64,000 nucleotides of DNA from Sebastes aleutianus (taxonomy: Eukaryota > Chordata > Actinopteri > Perciformes > Sebastidae). The number at the start of each line of letters is the position of its first letter. The first letter of the stretch is position 1. The notes beneath the pieces were generated by a model. The model did not search any database, had not been told where the DNA came from, and saw only the letters and a program-made list of their open reading frames with translations. Shown here in pieces: positions 36,386 to 49,900 of this stretch. Location of the stretch: contig CAKAKS010000032.1 of assembly GCA_916700875.1 (NCBI GenBank), forward strand, positions 18,219,629-18,283,628, given 5' to 3'. The position numbers were made by a program, and so were the translations under genes.

Positions 36386-38289
36386 TTATAACAAAGCTTG
36401 TGACCCCTCGTCACTGGCTGCACATGTGTCTGAACATCGTGCACCAATATGGAACAAAGGTCAGTTACTTAAAAAAATCTAGTTTTTCTAATGGAGATCG
36501 GTGAAATAAACTCACTTTAATAAAATTAGATTTACAATTCTTTTTTAAAATAGAGATTTTTGCACAGCACAGACTAAACATTGCAGTTTTACTTTTTGAT
36601 GCAATCAAGCACTAGCTGTAGTTCACATTTGTCTCAAAAAATAGAGAGGATGTGCTCGTCAGTCCAGACTTTTCTCTCAGTGGATGACTTGCTAAACACT
36701 GCAGAATTTCAGAAGTGGGTGGGAAGCTGGTAAACAACAGCAATCCCCTCTGTTCTTGTAGTGAAGATGAAAGTGTCTCTGTCAAAATAAGGAAGAGAGC
36801 CTGACGGTTTTCTTAGTAAGGATAACTACAGGCGAGATGTAAAAGATTAATGAGAGGGCCCTGTCGGGAACGAATCAGTCAAGTTAAAGCTCAGTCATCA
36901 CAGGCAGAATTGGTCTCTTGCCTTTTTCCTTTCTTGCTTTTTTTTTTAAACATACTACCGCCTCTTTTCTTTGTCCCAGTCTGTCATTCTCTGTGTCTTT
37001 TTTCATCACAACAGACAAGATGACAGTCTCAACAATGAACTCAAACTGCCTGACTAACAAACTGTACAAAACATGGGCCAGGACCTCATGATGTAACCTT
37101 GCATGCAATCAAACCCTTGCATGGTGATTGGTGTTATCCTGCGAAGCGACAGACAGCTAAAGGTCAACCACGAAAAGTCCTAGACAGCATGCAATACTAA
37201 AAGGCTGCCATCACCTTCAGGCAGTGGCATTCTGGGAAGAGGAGAGTGGCGTTATGATGTGGGGGGTAATTGAAACACAGTGCTGTAATTAGTGGAGGTT
37301 TTTATTCGTGACTTTGTGGTAGTGAAAGGTCGCAACAAAGCCGAGGACGTTCATTTTGATCTTGAGTCTTGAGCACTGCTGTAGCATTTATATCACTGCA
37401 AAAAAATGAGCTCAGTTAAATGTAGTAGTCAATGAACCTGATTTAAAAAAAAAATCTTATGATATAAAACCAATGTAGTTGCAGGAATCATCTATTATCA
37501 CTTGAATTATCGCGGCAGATGGATTTTTCGACCCTTCATGGTATCACAGTTTAGAGGATCAATAGTTCACAGCTTGCTTCTTATCAAGAGATAATCAAAA
37601 GCAGTTTGATTACACACTGGCTTCATCTCTCATGTTTTTAAATGTATTCACTTGTCCAGAGGCACATACTGTAAAGTAAGGTTAGGTTACACACACTATT
37701 AAACTTAGTGTCTTTCAGATGGATTAACAACTCTACAGATGCAGGCGGAACCTTTTTTCATTTTTCAGAAGGAGAAAAATTAAAGACCATGAGACCGAAT
37801 ATTTAAAGTGTGATAATTTGTTGTAGTTAGTCCTTGAAAAGCTCAAATTAATGCGTGAACTTAACGTTTTCATGTATGGAGAACGAAAAGTGTTCAATAT
37901 TAAAACATAAATAAGACTTTATGAAATAAATAATCACATGAATAAAACATATGAACATGAAACTGCAAAATAGTCCAATAATTCAGTATTATTAAATATG
38001 TTTTAATTCTGCTTCTTTTCACAATAATAGATTATTTCAGGTCATATTTATTTCATTACAACATCTGTTATTTCGAAGTTGTCAGTTTTTTATTTCATCA
38101 CCACTTCATATTCAACTGTTTTCAGGAGAGGGGAATATTGTCCTGCAGCCAGATGTAAAAATAAAATAATAAAATACATAAAACATATTACAAAAATACG
38201 TAAAACATAGGCTATGCTAAAAAAACAAACATGCAATCAACCCACTTTCCTATAGATCTGGAGCTGGTCATACTGGGATTTAAACATTA
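36386..38289. other. No gene recognised
   Basis: AT-rich, with A- and T-runs; no exon or complete repeat delimited. Confidence 0.4.
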
Positions 38290-38960
38290 AACATTTTGTG
38301 GTGATTTCAATTCATTCCAGTGGAATCGCTGCGATTAGTGGATTTGCTTGTGGGGAAGTTCATCTTTGGTGAACTTTGACCCACAAAATCTTACCATTGA
38401 CCAATAACAAGCTGTTTTGACAGTGCTGACCTTTGAGGGTACAGAGCACGGAGGTATTATAGAACTGAATACGGCGCCACCGCTCAGCCTTGCTGCGATC
38501 CCCTGCGACCCAAAAAGCATTTTCCCCATATTGTAAAAGAGATGTCTGTAAAACTATTGACAGGACACCTCCCGCTATAAACATAATCATTCATTACTCT
38601 TTGTATTGTAAATTTTTAAGCCATGGGGGTTTAATCTTTGTAAAGCTTTTCAATGCCAGAAAAGTCTTCTATTCTGAATGCCGTCACCGCTGTGTATGAG
38701 CACGCTGGCTGGGCCAGAGGCATGATGAGATTAACACTACTGCGCATATTCAGTGAGCCGCATAACCCTGGGAGTAACCCGAAAGCTAGAAACTTTCTTG
38801 GTGTATGCGCCAGGCAAGCAATTCACATTGGACTGAATAGGCCCCATCTTGGGGTCCGGTATCCAGTTTTTTATAATACATCCATGGGACAGAGAGCCGG
38901 AGGGTCCAAGTGTGTTGTACCATTCTTTAACCTCCTCTGTCAAAATGAAGAGCAAAAGAA
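38290..38960. repeat. Family H element, longer copy
   Basis: It begins TCCAGTGGAATCGCTGCGAT and contains GGCGCCACCGCTCAGCCTTG. It ends near CCATGGGACAGAGAGCCGGA and AACCTCCTCTGTCAAAATG. Short frames on both strands (60-106 codons) have no known family. Confidence 0.45.
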
Positions 38961-39130
38961 AAATGGTTTGTAGACAATTTTTGGAGACAGGAGTCAGTCA
39001 ATGATACAGATACATCTTTTAAAAAGTTTGCTAACCATTTGCAAGCTTGGAGAGCTTTATTACACTCTCCAGTAACATATGTATCTAACAAAATGATGTA
39101 TAATTGTGAACAAAATGCTGGTGGTAGTAA

Positions 39131-39192
39131 ACATAACAGTAGGAGCTGTTGTGACTGACTATAGTCAGTCACAACAGCTCCTACTGTTATGT
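39131..39192. repeat. Perfect 62-bp palindrome
   Basis: The left arm of 31 bases starts ACATAACAGTAGGAGCTGTT, and the right arm is its exact reverse complement. The centre is between 39161 and 39162, with no loop and no mismatch. The symmetry stops abruptly at both ends. It lies between a family H copy and repeat-like sequence at 39230-39380. Confidence 0.95.
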
Positions 39193-39420
39193 CCTACTGA
39201 CTAGTCTAACTCGCCAGCCAGCTAGCGAGTTAGCAGTTAGCTTGCCAACTAAAGGAGAGCTACAGCTACAGCTATAGGCCTACGAGCAGATTCATTTTGC
39301 TGTACCATTTGCTAGTGTGACCAGGTCTTTACCTGTCAATCAAGGCAGAGCTAGTTATGTGATTGGCTGCTGCTTGGTCTAAATAAGCAGAGAGCAAAAT
39401 GTTGGCTAGAATAAATCACT
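39193..39420. repeat. Repeat-like segment related to 5860-6030
   Basis: It shares AGCGAGTTAGCAGTTAGCTTGCCAA-type sequence, TTCATTTTGCTGTACCATTT and GTGTGACCAGGTCTTTACC with the region after the 5.2-kb repeat. Confidence 0.35.
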
Positions 39421-42400
39421 TCCATGAGATTTGGTCAATTTTGTTTTAACGTCATTGAAATAACAAAACGTCCCAGTAATTCCAGCCATGCAATTAGATT
39501 GGTGGTTAAAAATCAAGGCAAAAAACCTTATAGTAATTGCCATAATAACCATTATTCTGGTATCTTTTTTGACGTGACTAATATCTACATTGCTTAAACA
39601 ATCTTACAATCAATCTTTGCGTCGCAACTCTGGTTTTAAAACACTACATTCGATTTTGGCCTAAAGAACAAAGACAGATGTGTTTTTTTTTTCATCTCTA
39701 AATGTCCAACCAGAGAAATCTATGTACAAATCAAAGCCTAGATGAGTTGAACTACAACAGAAGGCCAGCTTGCTCTATTGCTGCTGACGCCCGGGGTAAT
39801 TGCCCTGCTCCACTGCTGAAATGTCACGGCTGCTCTTATCCCAGGTGGGCTATTCCATCAACTAATAAATGCCATTGCCCCTCTCCCAGCACCAAAGCAC
39901 CATAACATAATATGGCACAACACTCGTAAAAATCTGCGGATGACACGCACCTCACTGCAGATGTAATTAGCAGCACTTATCAAGATCTAATTTGCTCGCT
40001 GCTAACATTGGGACTAATTTGTTATGTGACTGGTGTTTTAGTGCTCTTTGTAATCAGATAGCTTTAAGGGGATTAACGGGATTCTAAATAAGGCCGTTTA
40101 CCAATGTTAATGTTTTCATTTGCTCTTATAGGCATGTTTCATCGCTTTATGGTGGCAGGACTATCTAATCAGATTTGTTTTTGTTCAGGAATATCTTGCA
40201 ATAGACAGAAGTTTAAGTAATAACCTGCCATTATGCCATTATAGAGTAGATTTCTGCCTGTTTATCACACTTGGTTTCAACAAAGACAATAGCTGTGGCA
40301 TAAAGAAGTATAATCATCTTTAAAAAATACATTAATTCAGGAAGTCAATCTACTGTAAGACATCACAATTTCCTTCCACATGCAGACAAACTGTCTCCGA
40401 CGCATGACTATTTGGCTTTAATTTCAGCCAGCAATTACCAAAGACCTTATCTCATTTATATGGTAATAACACCTCTGATGTCAGCTCTGGCAGTGCAGAT
40501 CGCGAGCTAAGCAGGGATGGCCTTTTGTGGCCGGGCTCGTTCACTTCATTCTCCTGCCTGACTGCACTGACCGGCAAAGAGAGGTCAGCGTCTGAGGAGA
40601 TCGAGCAGCAGCTCCAGCCTTTGTGCCGGGGAAATTTAATTTACTGTGACATATTGTTGGTAGCACTTACAGAGGTAATATGTAGTCTTTTGTTTTGGGA
40701 TACCGGCACAAGGAGTAGCTTGACCTTCAGCTGTGTTTATTAGCAGCAGGGATGTTGTTGTCCATTATGGCAAAACAACAGTGAAATGACTGACATTAGA
40801 CCAGCAAACCACGACAGACAAATGCTAAAAGTTGACAAGAAAAAATAGCACAATATTGGAATTGTTTTGTCATTGCTGAGTCATAAATTAAACCATACTT
40901 GCAATTGACTGTTTGCTAAACTCGCCCCCCAAAAATAGCTTAAATAGCTATCAATAGCTTAGCAATTGTAACTACGCATCGCAGGCCTGTGTCAAGCAAG
41001 TAATGCCCAACTTACTAGCTTACAACCTGCAGTAGTAACCCAGCGTTACTACCAATGCCAAGGAGCATTTCATACTACATTATTTTGTGGGGTTACAGGT
41101 TATGTTATAGAAATACAAGCCCCGTTCACAATAACATATCTTCTGTGTAGCATTTCCCCACTAGCCGGTCCTGGATACTATATCAGACTTTAGGCTGACA
41201 TTAGCAGTTCCATCCTCTTTGTTGTATTTGGGGAAATTTACACTCCAGCAACCAAACTCATTAGGCACGTTCGAGATGAGCAAGGTCTGCGCAGATTCAA
41301 TCACCAGCGATCGCTGCACAATGCATGTCGGTTATATTTGTGTCCGACTTGATCCCGACTTGCTCTGACATCATGCTCACGTGGACAACGATAACCTCAC
41401 AACATCGAGGCGGCCGCAGTTTTTAGAGCCAGGCGCCGCAGTTGATCTCCACAGACTGCAAAACCCAGGGCATTATGGGAAGCGGCTGGCTGTCGCCTGA
41501 TCAAAGAGTTGATTGGCTCTTAGTTTTGACAACTGTTGTTTTTGTTATGTGTTCTTCTACACAGAAAGCGAATATTACGCGGCGAAAAAGCAACGTAATT
41601 TTTCCAGAACGAGGTCAATTTTCTGAGCTTTCGCACCACGAATGAAGGCATCTCCCAATCAAGTTGTGCGGAATGGGTTGAGTTGCGTCTATATTTGTGA
41701 AACAACAACACAGAGGCTTCGTAGTCTGTACCAGGATGGCAAACTTTATTACTCCTTTCGACCCAGCGCAAACCAGATGCACTTTTTTTGTTCTTACCTT
41801 TCACAATAAAAGCCCTAGTTATATAATATTCACAGGTGAGTATTTCACATTTTCATGTCGTTAATTTGTCACGTCCCCGGTGTGCAAAGGACTTTAGCCT
41901 CTCTTTTTTAGCGCATTGTCATGCATATAGCCATCAAGTGCATCTTTGAGACCCTTTTATTGGGTTCTCATGTTAACATGAGCCAGCTTGAAACATTTGA
42001 AAGCCAGCCAGCTCGCTACAGCTGTTAAAATCTGCCAGTGACAGTTGTTGTTTCAGCCAGCGAAATCAACAGTCACCATTTAGAAATGAGAAGCATAGGT
42101 TTGTCTATCTCTGTCTGAAATCCATGACCTATTGTTTTAAAACTTACTAAGAATTTTGAGTAGTAAATCTAAATTGTGAGTAGCTTGACAGGCATAGCAA
42201 CAGTAACTAAGGACTTAGCAAGAGTTCAATTGCTAATGGCATAAAAAAATAGCAAAAAAATGCAATGTCTCCTAGCAAACATGTTACTTATATGAACGTG
42301 AAAACAGTATTCCAGAAAACAAACATCATCAAGTCTGGCGAGAGAGGTTTTCAGTTACACTGAGCCACCTGATTACTAATTTCTCACTTCTAATCAGTAT

Positions 42401-44807
42401 TCCATATAAACATCTTGCAAGTGTTTTAGGAAAGAGTTTTTTTGGCAAATGGGGAGATAATTCTTTCATTTTTGCCCAGAATGGATTAACAGAAACTTGG
42501 CAGGGGAGGCCACTCTGCATCTGAGGTGTGATTTGAATATTGACCTGAAGCAGTGATATCCATGTCAGACTGTGATAGCTGCTGCTAATGGGAGGTCAGC
42601 CAGAGGTCAAAAGAAAGAGGGAAATGTGCTGTGAACATGAGAGGTGAGAGTAATGAGACTGCCTAAATATCTCTGGAAGCTGAACTCAATTTGTTGAAAC
42701 TTTTAAGTTAAAAGAGCTCTTTTAAAGGGAGAAATCATCAAGGATTCCTCTTGTTATGTTTTTGTGGCAACAGATTGTGTTATTAGTGTATTTAAAAGAA
42801 CATTGTTTTCTCTCCTCAAGTGTCCGTAATACTGACACCGGCTACTCTCTCTTTTCTTCCGTGTTCCCTGCATGTTGAAAAATCTGACCTGTCTTCTACA
42901 CAGCAGTATGACGACATTAATGAGAAGCACAGTATTGATTTTCAATGAAAACACTGCACTGCTTTGTTGCATTCCCTTAACCTTGGCTTCCCTGAACCTG
43001 AGGCTGCCCAATTCAATTTTTCTTAGTTGGATTTTTCATCTCTCTCTCTCTCTCAAGGGGAAATTTCATTAACTCTTTACTCCGGTGCTTGGCATCTGTT
43101 GCTCCACTCTTAGTTTAGTTGAAAAAAAACAAAAAGGAAAACATGGGAAAAGTCAATCTATTTTTTCAAACCGAAGTGCACTGCACTCAGTAGTACGTGC
43201 ATTTACAATTCCAAAAACTTTGTGTTCCAAAACAGGATTTTGTGTGACGGATCTGTACTGTCATCTCTCAACAACTCTTGAATCCGAAGCTTGTGGCGAG
43301 CAGACTCCCACTCGCAGATGAGCGTCGACAGCCTGGTGTTTCATGCTGCGTTTTAAGCTCATTTGGGCTCAACAGTCTTTGGCAGGTCAAAGGAGAGCTA
43401 TGAGCAGCATCAGGCTTGTCACTGAGCTGAGCCTTTTGGATGCTGGTGGTCTGTTTAACAGGCGTAGCATTTCTCCTTGTCAGCCTGGCAGGTGGTTGAA
43501 CTAACACTGCGCCTCTGGATGGAGCTCAAAGTAAAGTCCTGTTTGACTTTTGGACTTGTGCCGCTGTGACTGTCGTTTTCAGATCAACTTTGATGACAGA
43601 GGGCACCCAAAAATGTACAATTAGGGAGCGACAGTGTGACACACATTCAATCTAATAATACATTAATTTCCAAGACTGTCAAGGCTGATCTTGTATACAG
43701 AGGAGGTTATTTTCCAGACCAGGGTTGATAGCCAAGGCTACAGGGCTGCGAGTCTCCAGACCCCTGCCCGACCTGTAAACTCCTGATGTAAACTAGGTCG
43801 GTGCAAAACAGAGAGTGAGAGAGAGAGAGGGGTTCTGCTGGGAGCATTGAATTATTCAGCCCAGTCCGCTGAGCTCTGATAACACACAGAACAACAGCAG
43901 CGTAGAGCTCTGTGCAAGACAGCCGGAAAGCCAAATCAGTTCATACGGGCAATACCTCGCACACTGAGTTAGCCTCACTCGCTTTTTTATATCGGAAAAA
44001 ATATGAAAAGAAGAAATGTCATGAATGGCTGGGCATTTTTATAGGTTACATGGGCTCATGAGGGACTGTGCTTTGAAAATTGAACATTTCTGTATGGCGG
44101 TTTCTTATAAAAATCATATCTTTATGTGTATACATTACAAGCTTTCCTCCAGATATTCAGATAAGAAAATGTCATTACGTGAAGAAACGCTGAAATCTCA
44201 GTACCCTCCTGCTTCCCCCTCATCTAAACCCCATCGTAAGGCTTTGATCAGCATAACCTGCCATATGTCAGAGTATGTTTACTGCATTGCTATTATATGC
44301 AGAGGTTGTTAACTTTTACAACCTTCTTTTGAATGACGGGGGAAGTGCATACGTCTTCACAAAAAACTGTTGAGGAAATCTCCTTTTTTTTTTTTTCCCC
44401 ATCATGGACTTTCTGCCATGTCTGCCAGATCCAAGTGAATTAGATGTCGATGCAGACGTGCTCATAAATCTTACAAACACTGAGGTAACGTGTTTCAGAC
44501 TTGCTTACCAGGTGTAATTTGTCAAGAATGGGTAACTCTATTCCACACAGAGCTCAGCCTTCTGCTTCAGTAGCTCCGTACAGCCGTTAGGGTTTGGTGT
44601 TCAGTGTGGCATCACTACATCAGGCCATGGCAGAGTTGTTATCAAGACCGAGACAAGACAACGCACAAGGTGTCTTTACTCTGAACCAATACCACACTAA
44701 CAATAGCACGCCAGTAGTTTGTGTTATGATATTATGAAGCTTGGGATATTTACAGTTTTACACACAAATCCTAATTTTCAACTTTCAATTCCAAGATGTT
44801 CGCTTTA
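39421..44807. other. No gene recognised
   Basis: Mostly unique AT-rich sequence. 41265-41480 (CGTTCGAGATGAGCAAGGTC, GGGCATTATGGGAAGCGGCT) resembles a fish interspersed repeat. 39945-40110 is a candidate conserved non-coding block. Short frames have no known family. Confidence 0.35.
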
Positions 44808-45068
44808 GGTTGCATTCACACAAGATCAGGCGCTGCAGCGATTCTCCACAGGGTTGTGTGAAGGTCTGGGGGTGTCACTTTAATGGCCCATTAACTGCAA
44901 CGATTAACGTCTTTACTTCCTTCATGGCTGTGTTGTACAGCTTTAGATCGCCGGTTACGTGATTGGCCATCGTGATTCCTTTTGACACCCCCTGCAGCCA
45001 CCGCAGGGGGGGGCATTACCCCGTTCAAAATTAATTGAAAAACTGCCTGATCTTGTGTGAATGCAGCC
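44808..45068. mobile_element. PIF/Harbinger-like MITE with TTA target duplication
   Basis: Termini GGTTGCATTCACACAAGATC and the complement of the other end (GGCTGCATTCACACAAGATC) differ by one base over 20 and continue to match through CAGGC. The flanks are TTA at 44805-44807 and 45069-45071, the TWA duplication typical of PIF/Harbinger. It is 261 bp and non-coding. A run of G at 45001-45013 forms a small stem with the preceding CCCCCTGC. Confidence 0.8.
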
Positions 45069-45184
45069 TTAGATTGTAACCTAACCTGTAAATCTAAGTA
45101 TATTCACTCAATTACTTCAGTACAGTTTTCAGTTACTTGTACTTTAGCGTTTCTCTGTGTTGTAATTTCAAGCTTCTCCGTGCT

Positions 45185-45345
45185 TTGTTGACATAGCTGG
45201 GCTGGCCATGTGGGCCTTTTTGTGCAAGCGTGCCCCACTAGCTGGCTCATGGCCGCTGCTTTGCACTGCGCTCATACAGCGGTTACAGCTGATAATGTCG
45301 TTGTCGTGGAAGCGTATCGCCCACCTTCTGGTTCCCCCTCAGGTA
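45185..45345. repeat. K-type segment, inverted relative to 33 kb
   Basis: The complement reads GTAACCGCTGTATGAGCGCA and then CCATGAGCCAGCTAGTGGGG, matching 33100-33170. It is flanked on the left by AATTACTTCAGTACAGTTTT, another shared fish motif. Confidence 0.5.
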
Positions 45346-48300
45346 AATACTGTTAGCTAATGCTGTGAGCCAGAACAGATGAAAATTAGCTCAATAACTG
45401 TAATTTCAAGTGGCAATCTTTACTGATAATATAATAAGAATGTGAGGGGAAAGTTTAAGACTGAAACATTTTGGAATTCAAAGCACGAAAAGGATGCAAA
45501 TTTGTAATTACCGTTATGTAAAAATCGCATCACTATACACAGCACTTCCAGAAGTCCTCCATGAAGTATGAGTCAATCAAGAGGTCAATTAGCAGGTAAA
45601 TCAAAAGCTCATTACCTAATACAACTCTGTCCTTTTAATCTACACACTAAGCTAGTGGCATATCCTCATAAAGATGAATTCCTTTTGACTTTACAAGTGT
45701 GTATACCAGCTTGTCAATGATGTTGGACATCGGGAAGGAAATATCATCAGGGCTTATGGACACTGCAAATGAAAATGAGGTCTTACCGTTGACTTTAACT
45801 GCATGTTAATTAGGGGGAAACATTTAGCCAATAATGCTGCTCTAATCACACTTGAGTAGATTCCCTCCCCGTAGTCTGATCTGTAAGCACGACACGCTGC
45901 AGAGGGAACAGAGGATAGCGTCACTCTAAACAAGGAATTACCTCAACGCGTCCACATGCTGCTACCTGATAGTAAAGGTTTATGTGTGATGTTTACAATG
46001 TCACAAAACAGCATTGAGATTGCTTTTTTTTCCTTTTTTTTGTTCCGGAGAGGTGATCAAGAGGCAAAATGGTCCCTCGCTGAGGTTCTTGTAAATACAT
46101 TTTATCAAAAGGAAATAAGACGCCACATGCTTAGATTTCTCAAACGTTGAAGTTTGTTTTATAACGTTCAATATTTATTTACTAAATAAGAAACAATCAA
46201 AGTTTAAATTTAGAAAAAAATGGTCTTTAGGTATTATTAACTGACTGTTCTTTTTAAATTTTTAAACAGGCATTCAATTTCACACAGCAGGCTGCTCACA
46301 AAAGCAGGCTTTTCATTTCTTGCCAACAACCATAATTTTGTCAACTGGAATGAAGTATTGCTAGCTGTCTCCAACCAACTTAATCATGTATAGTCGTTTT
46401 AAATGAGATCCCTGTAAAAGGCTCTTAAATATGTGTGTGATGCTACATACATGATATCTAATTATAAAAAACTGAAAAACTGATGCAGTATTCACAGGAA
46501 ATCATTTGCTGAAAATTCATCCACAAACTTCATGCTGTTCTTGCGTTCACTATTTGGGTTAATTGTACAGTTTATCAGTTGTTCTGTACTGTTATTGTTA
46601 TGCATTGAATATAATATGAAATATCCATAAAATATGTCTTTTAGGAAAAAGGTTGGGAACCACTGGTGTAGTGGATTGAGAGGGGACCCTTATTAACTGT
46701 TACGCCGCCGTACGGCATGCTGGGTACAGCTCGCTCTCCATCGCTCTCGATGTTCGTGTGAGCTTTTGCACCCGAATGACGCGTATACTGTAGCATTCCT
46801 AGGGGATGCAACTATGTCATGGCAGGTGTGTTGCTCAGGAAGCGCAGTGTCGAGTGTGAAGTTGTTTGTATGAGCAGTTCTCGAGAAGCAATCGACCCGT
46901 ATTGAACGGGCACTGCACTAGTAAAATTAAACGGAAGAAGGCTGTTTGTGTAACATACTGTTGCATTAGCAGATGATGAACCACAGTTTGAGGAAATATG
47001 CTGCAGATGAGTGAATGTGTCTTTGCAGGTGGCCCTTGTAGGGATATCTAAAATGTGCATGATAATGGAGCTGAGACACCTCCACCTCCTCCGCACCTCT
47101 GCCACTACTCCCTCAACAGTCACCCCCCACACACACACAACTCCCTCCTGCTCTCTTTTTACTCAAGTCTGGATCTTTCCTCTTCGGCCGCCCTCTCTGT
47201 CACATTGGCTCTGGACTGTCATAGAAACAGCTTGTGATCCAAACCCCTCTCCTGTTCTCTTCAGTTACATAAATGCCACATACTGTTGGAGTCCTGAACC
47301 GTATTTTTAGACTGGCATAGACAGGGCCGATAATGATGCCAGCCATCAACAGTCCCATTATATAACATGGAGGGGGGGTGTGGTGTGCACATGCATGGCA
47401 CTTTTTTCAACTGCACACTATACTTATTCCCATATCTGGCAGGCAGGTACAAGCATTCACACACACAGTAAACTCTGGGCTGCATTTCTCTATGTCATGC
47501 AGTGCATCCATACTTGTGTTTGTAGGGGAAAGTACACTTTCTACAACCCTCCACATGCTCTGTTGTTTGGCAACTCTGCAGCAAAACCAAACGTGGATGT
47601 TATTTTATTTTTTAGCCACCTGTGAAGGTTTTCTTATTACAAATCAGTTAAAAATAACAATTTTGTTTCCAAATGTGTCAATTATATAAGGTTATTGTAA
47701 TCCACATACAATTTAAAGGACTTGGGGATTTTAGAGGGTCTGCACGAAATTCCTGACATTCCCCCGGGACCTAATCAATTAAATAGTAAGGTTTTTAATA
47801 CAGCTGTCAGTTCAGTGCCATCAGTGGTCTGTCAGCACCATGGACAGCATCAAACTGGTGTTGCTTCCTCTTTTGGTCCCTCCGTACTTTTCCTCTACTT
47901 TCAAAATGTTTTTGGAACAGAAATACCTAGGGAAGGAATCAGATCAAGTTTCATATTCTCTGTGTTGTTCTGACAGAGAGTAAAGGAGAAAGGACAGGAA
48001 ATCACTGACAAAACACTGTTTGAGGTGCTGTTCAGCAGCTGTTTTTGTCACAGAGGAAACCGGATCTTAGCAGCATAGCTCCTTACTTGGCCACATTTCG
48101 TGGAATTGCTTGCTTTTTATTTTCTTTAAACGTTAGCCAATAAGGATTGTAGATTTTTTTTACAGTAATGAAAAGCTTGCTTTTGATTACAATTTGCCAT
48201 GCTATCAACTGGGAGAAGTCTACTGTAGCCATGAAGGATAAAACAAAACAGATGTGTTTATGAAGTTGTGTTATCCCAACTCTATTATTCCAGTGTTAAG

Positions 48301-49744
48301 AGAGTTTACTGACAGCTGAATTGCTTTGAGCACCAGCAGATACAGACATCAGCCCAATCAAACTTATCACCCAGCAAAAACAAGAGTTTAGTTTATTTTA
48401 TTTTATACGGACATCACAGTAGCATTAGGCTTGTAATATACAAGGAGTAGATGAACTGTGTTAAGTGATTTTAGCGAAACACTAATTTAAAACACTTCAA
48501 CTGGAGGCCTTTAAAAAAAAAAGTTAAAATAGCAAAAGAAAAGAAAATACATCCACAAATACATCCATAAAAACATACACAAGTTACAAATACAGTTGTG
48601 TCTAGGGGTATTAGGTGTGATAACAATGTTGGTTCTCTTTTAGCCATGATTTATTACCTAATAATAATTATTATTATTAAAATAATAATATAATAATAAT
48701 TATTATTATTATTATATTATTATTAGTAGTAGTACTAATAATTATAATTATTAATAAGGTATTAATAAGATGTGACAATGCTGCAACCTCATTGTTTTTT
48801 GTCCATAATCTTTATTGTCTGATTATACAGAGATATGGTGGGTTTTATAGTTGATTGTGGGGCTTGTGACCAGGCAGGGGAGAGCCGGAACGAAAGCAAC
48901 ACTTTTCAGATAAAAATAATTTTAAAAGATATCGTTACAGACCGAAACTCATTTTTGTTGTGATCAGCAACTCACATGTGTGATACCAGGCTTTTGTTTT
49001 GTACAAACGTGGAATGACTTTGGTATGATTTGACTTTGAACGGACGTTGCGCATTGTTACTTTCGACCCCGTCAGTCAGGACGAAAGTAATACAGCCGTA
49101 TAAACTTCAATTGTTTATGTGAACTGTGTTAAACATGTCTGGCAATGTCCTTGTTAATATGTGATTGCAAATATATGTCCTTTATCTTATAAAAAAAATA
49201 TAAAATTTCACTTTCAATGTCATTGAATGAAACAGAGAGAACATTTAACAGTATAACAGTGATTCAGATTCAGACAACTGACTGACATGTCAAACTTCAT
49301 GAAACATTAAACATAACCTGTCATTCAAAGAAAATTACCGCTTGAGTGACTTTACTTGATCCAAAACCGCTTTCCGGGTAAAACACTGTGACAGTATGAC
49401 ATATCCACGTGATTTTTCACTGTTCTGGTATGTGTTGCGTATGTGTACGTGCTGACGTATTTAGGCATATCACTCGTATGGGCTCGGAGAAAATCATCAC
49501 ATATAACTTTCTTCCTGCGTTACTGTCATACCAGCTCTCCCCTTTGTGATGCAGTATGATAGGTGGGAGAATATCATGGCATGCATGTAGAGCTGGGCTG
49601 TGCTTAATGGCCGATACTTTCTGATGTTCTGATGCAGTTGAGATTTGATTTGATTTAACTTTTTTGTCAGACATTATGCACTTGTCTGCCTCAGCATGAC
49701 AGCATGCACACAATAACAGTGCAAACATGTTGATGTTTTGTTCA
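45346..49744. other. No gene recognised
   Basis: 46640-46900 includes TTGGGAACCACTGGTG (J-type end) and CpG-rich repeat-like sequence. 47120-47150 is CA/CCCC-rich. The rest is AT-rich with short frames only. Confidence 0.35.
48655..48765. repeat. Compound (AAT/ATT)n tract with internal symmetry
   Basis: Runs of AAT and ATT alternate, including AATAATAATTATTATTATT, so several short hairpins are possible. TAGTAGTAGTAC interrupts the tract. Confidence 0.85.
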
Positions 49745-49900
49745 TCATCTTAGTTTAGCATTTTAGCATGCTAACATTTGCTAAATAAATACTCAGTAGG
49801 ATGTATGTCTGCACAAAACTTCATGGCAATCCATCCAACAGGTGTTTAGATATTTCAGTCTGGACCAAAGTGGTGGACCAACAGACCAACGATGTTAGCT
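49745..49900. repeat. Dispersed fish repeat tail
   Basis: The sequence TTCATGGCAATCCATCCAAC, GATATTTCAGTCTGGACCAA and AGTGGTGGACCAACAGACCA is a widely scattered fish repeat. The superfamily is not assigned. Confidence 0.5.
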
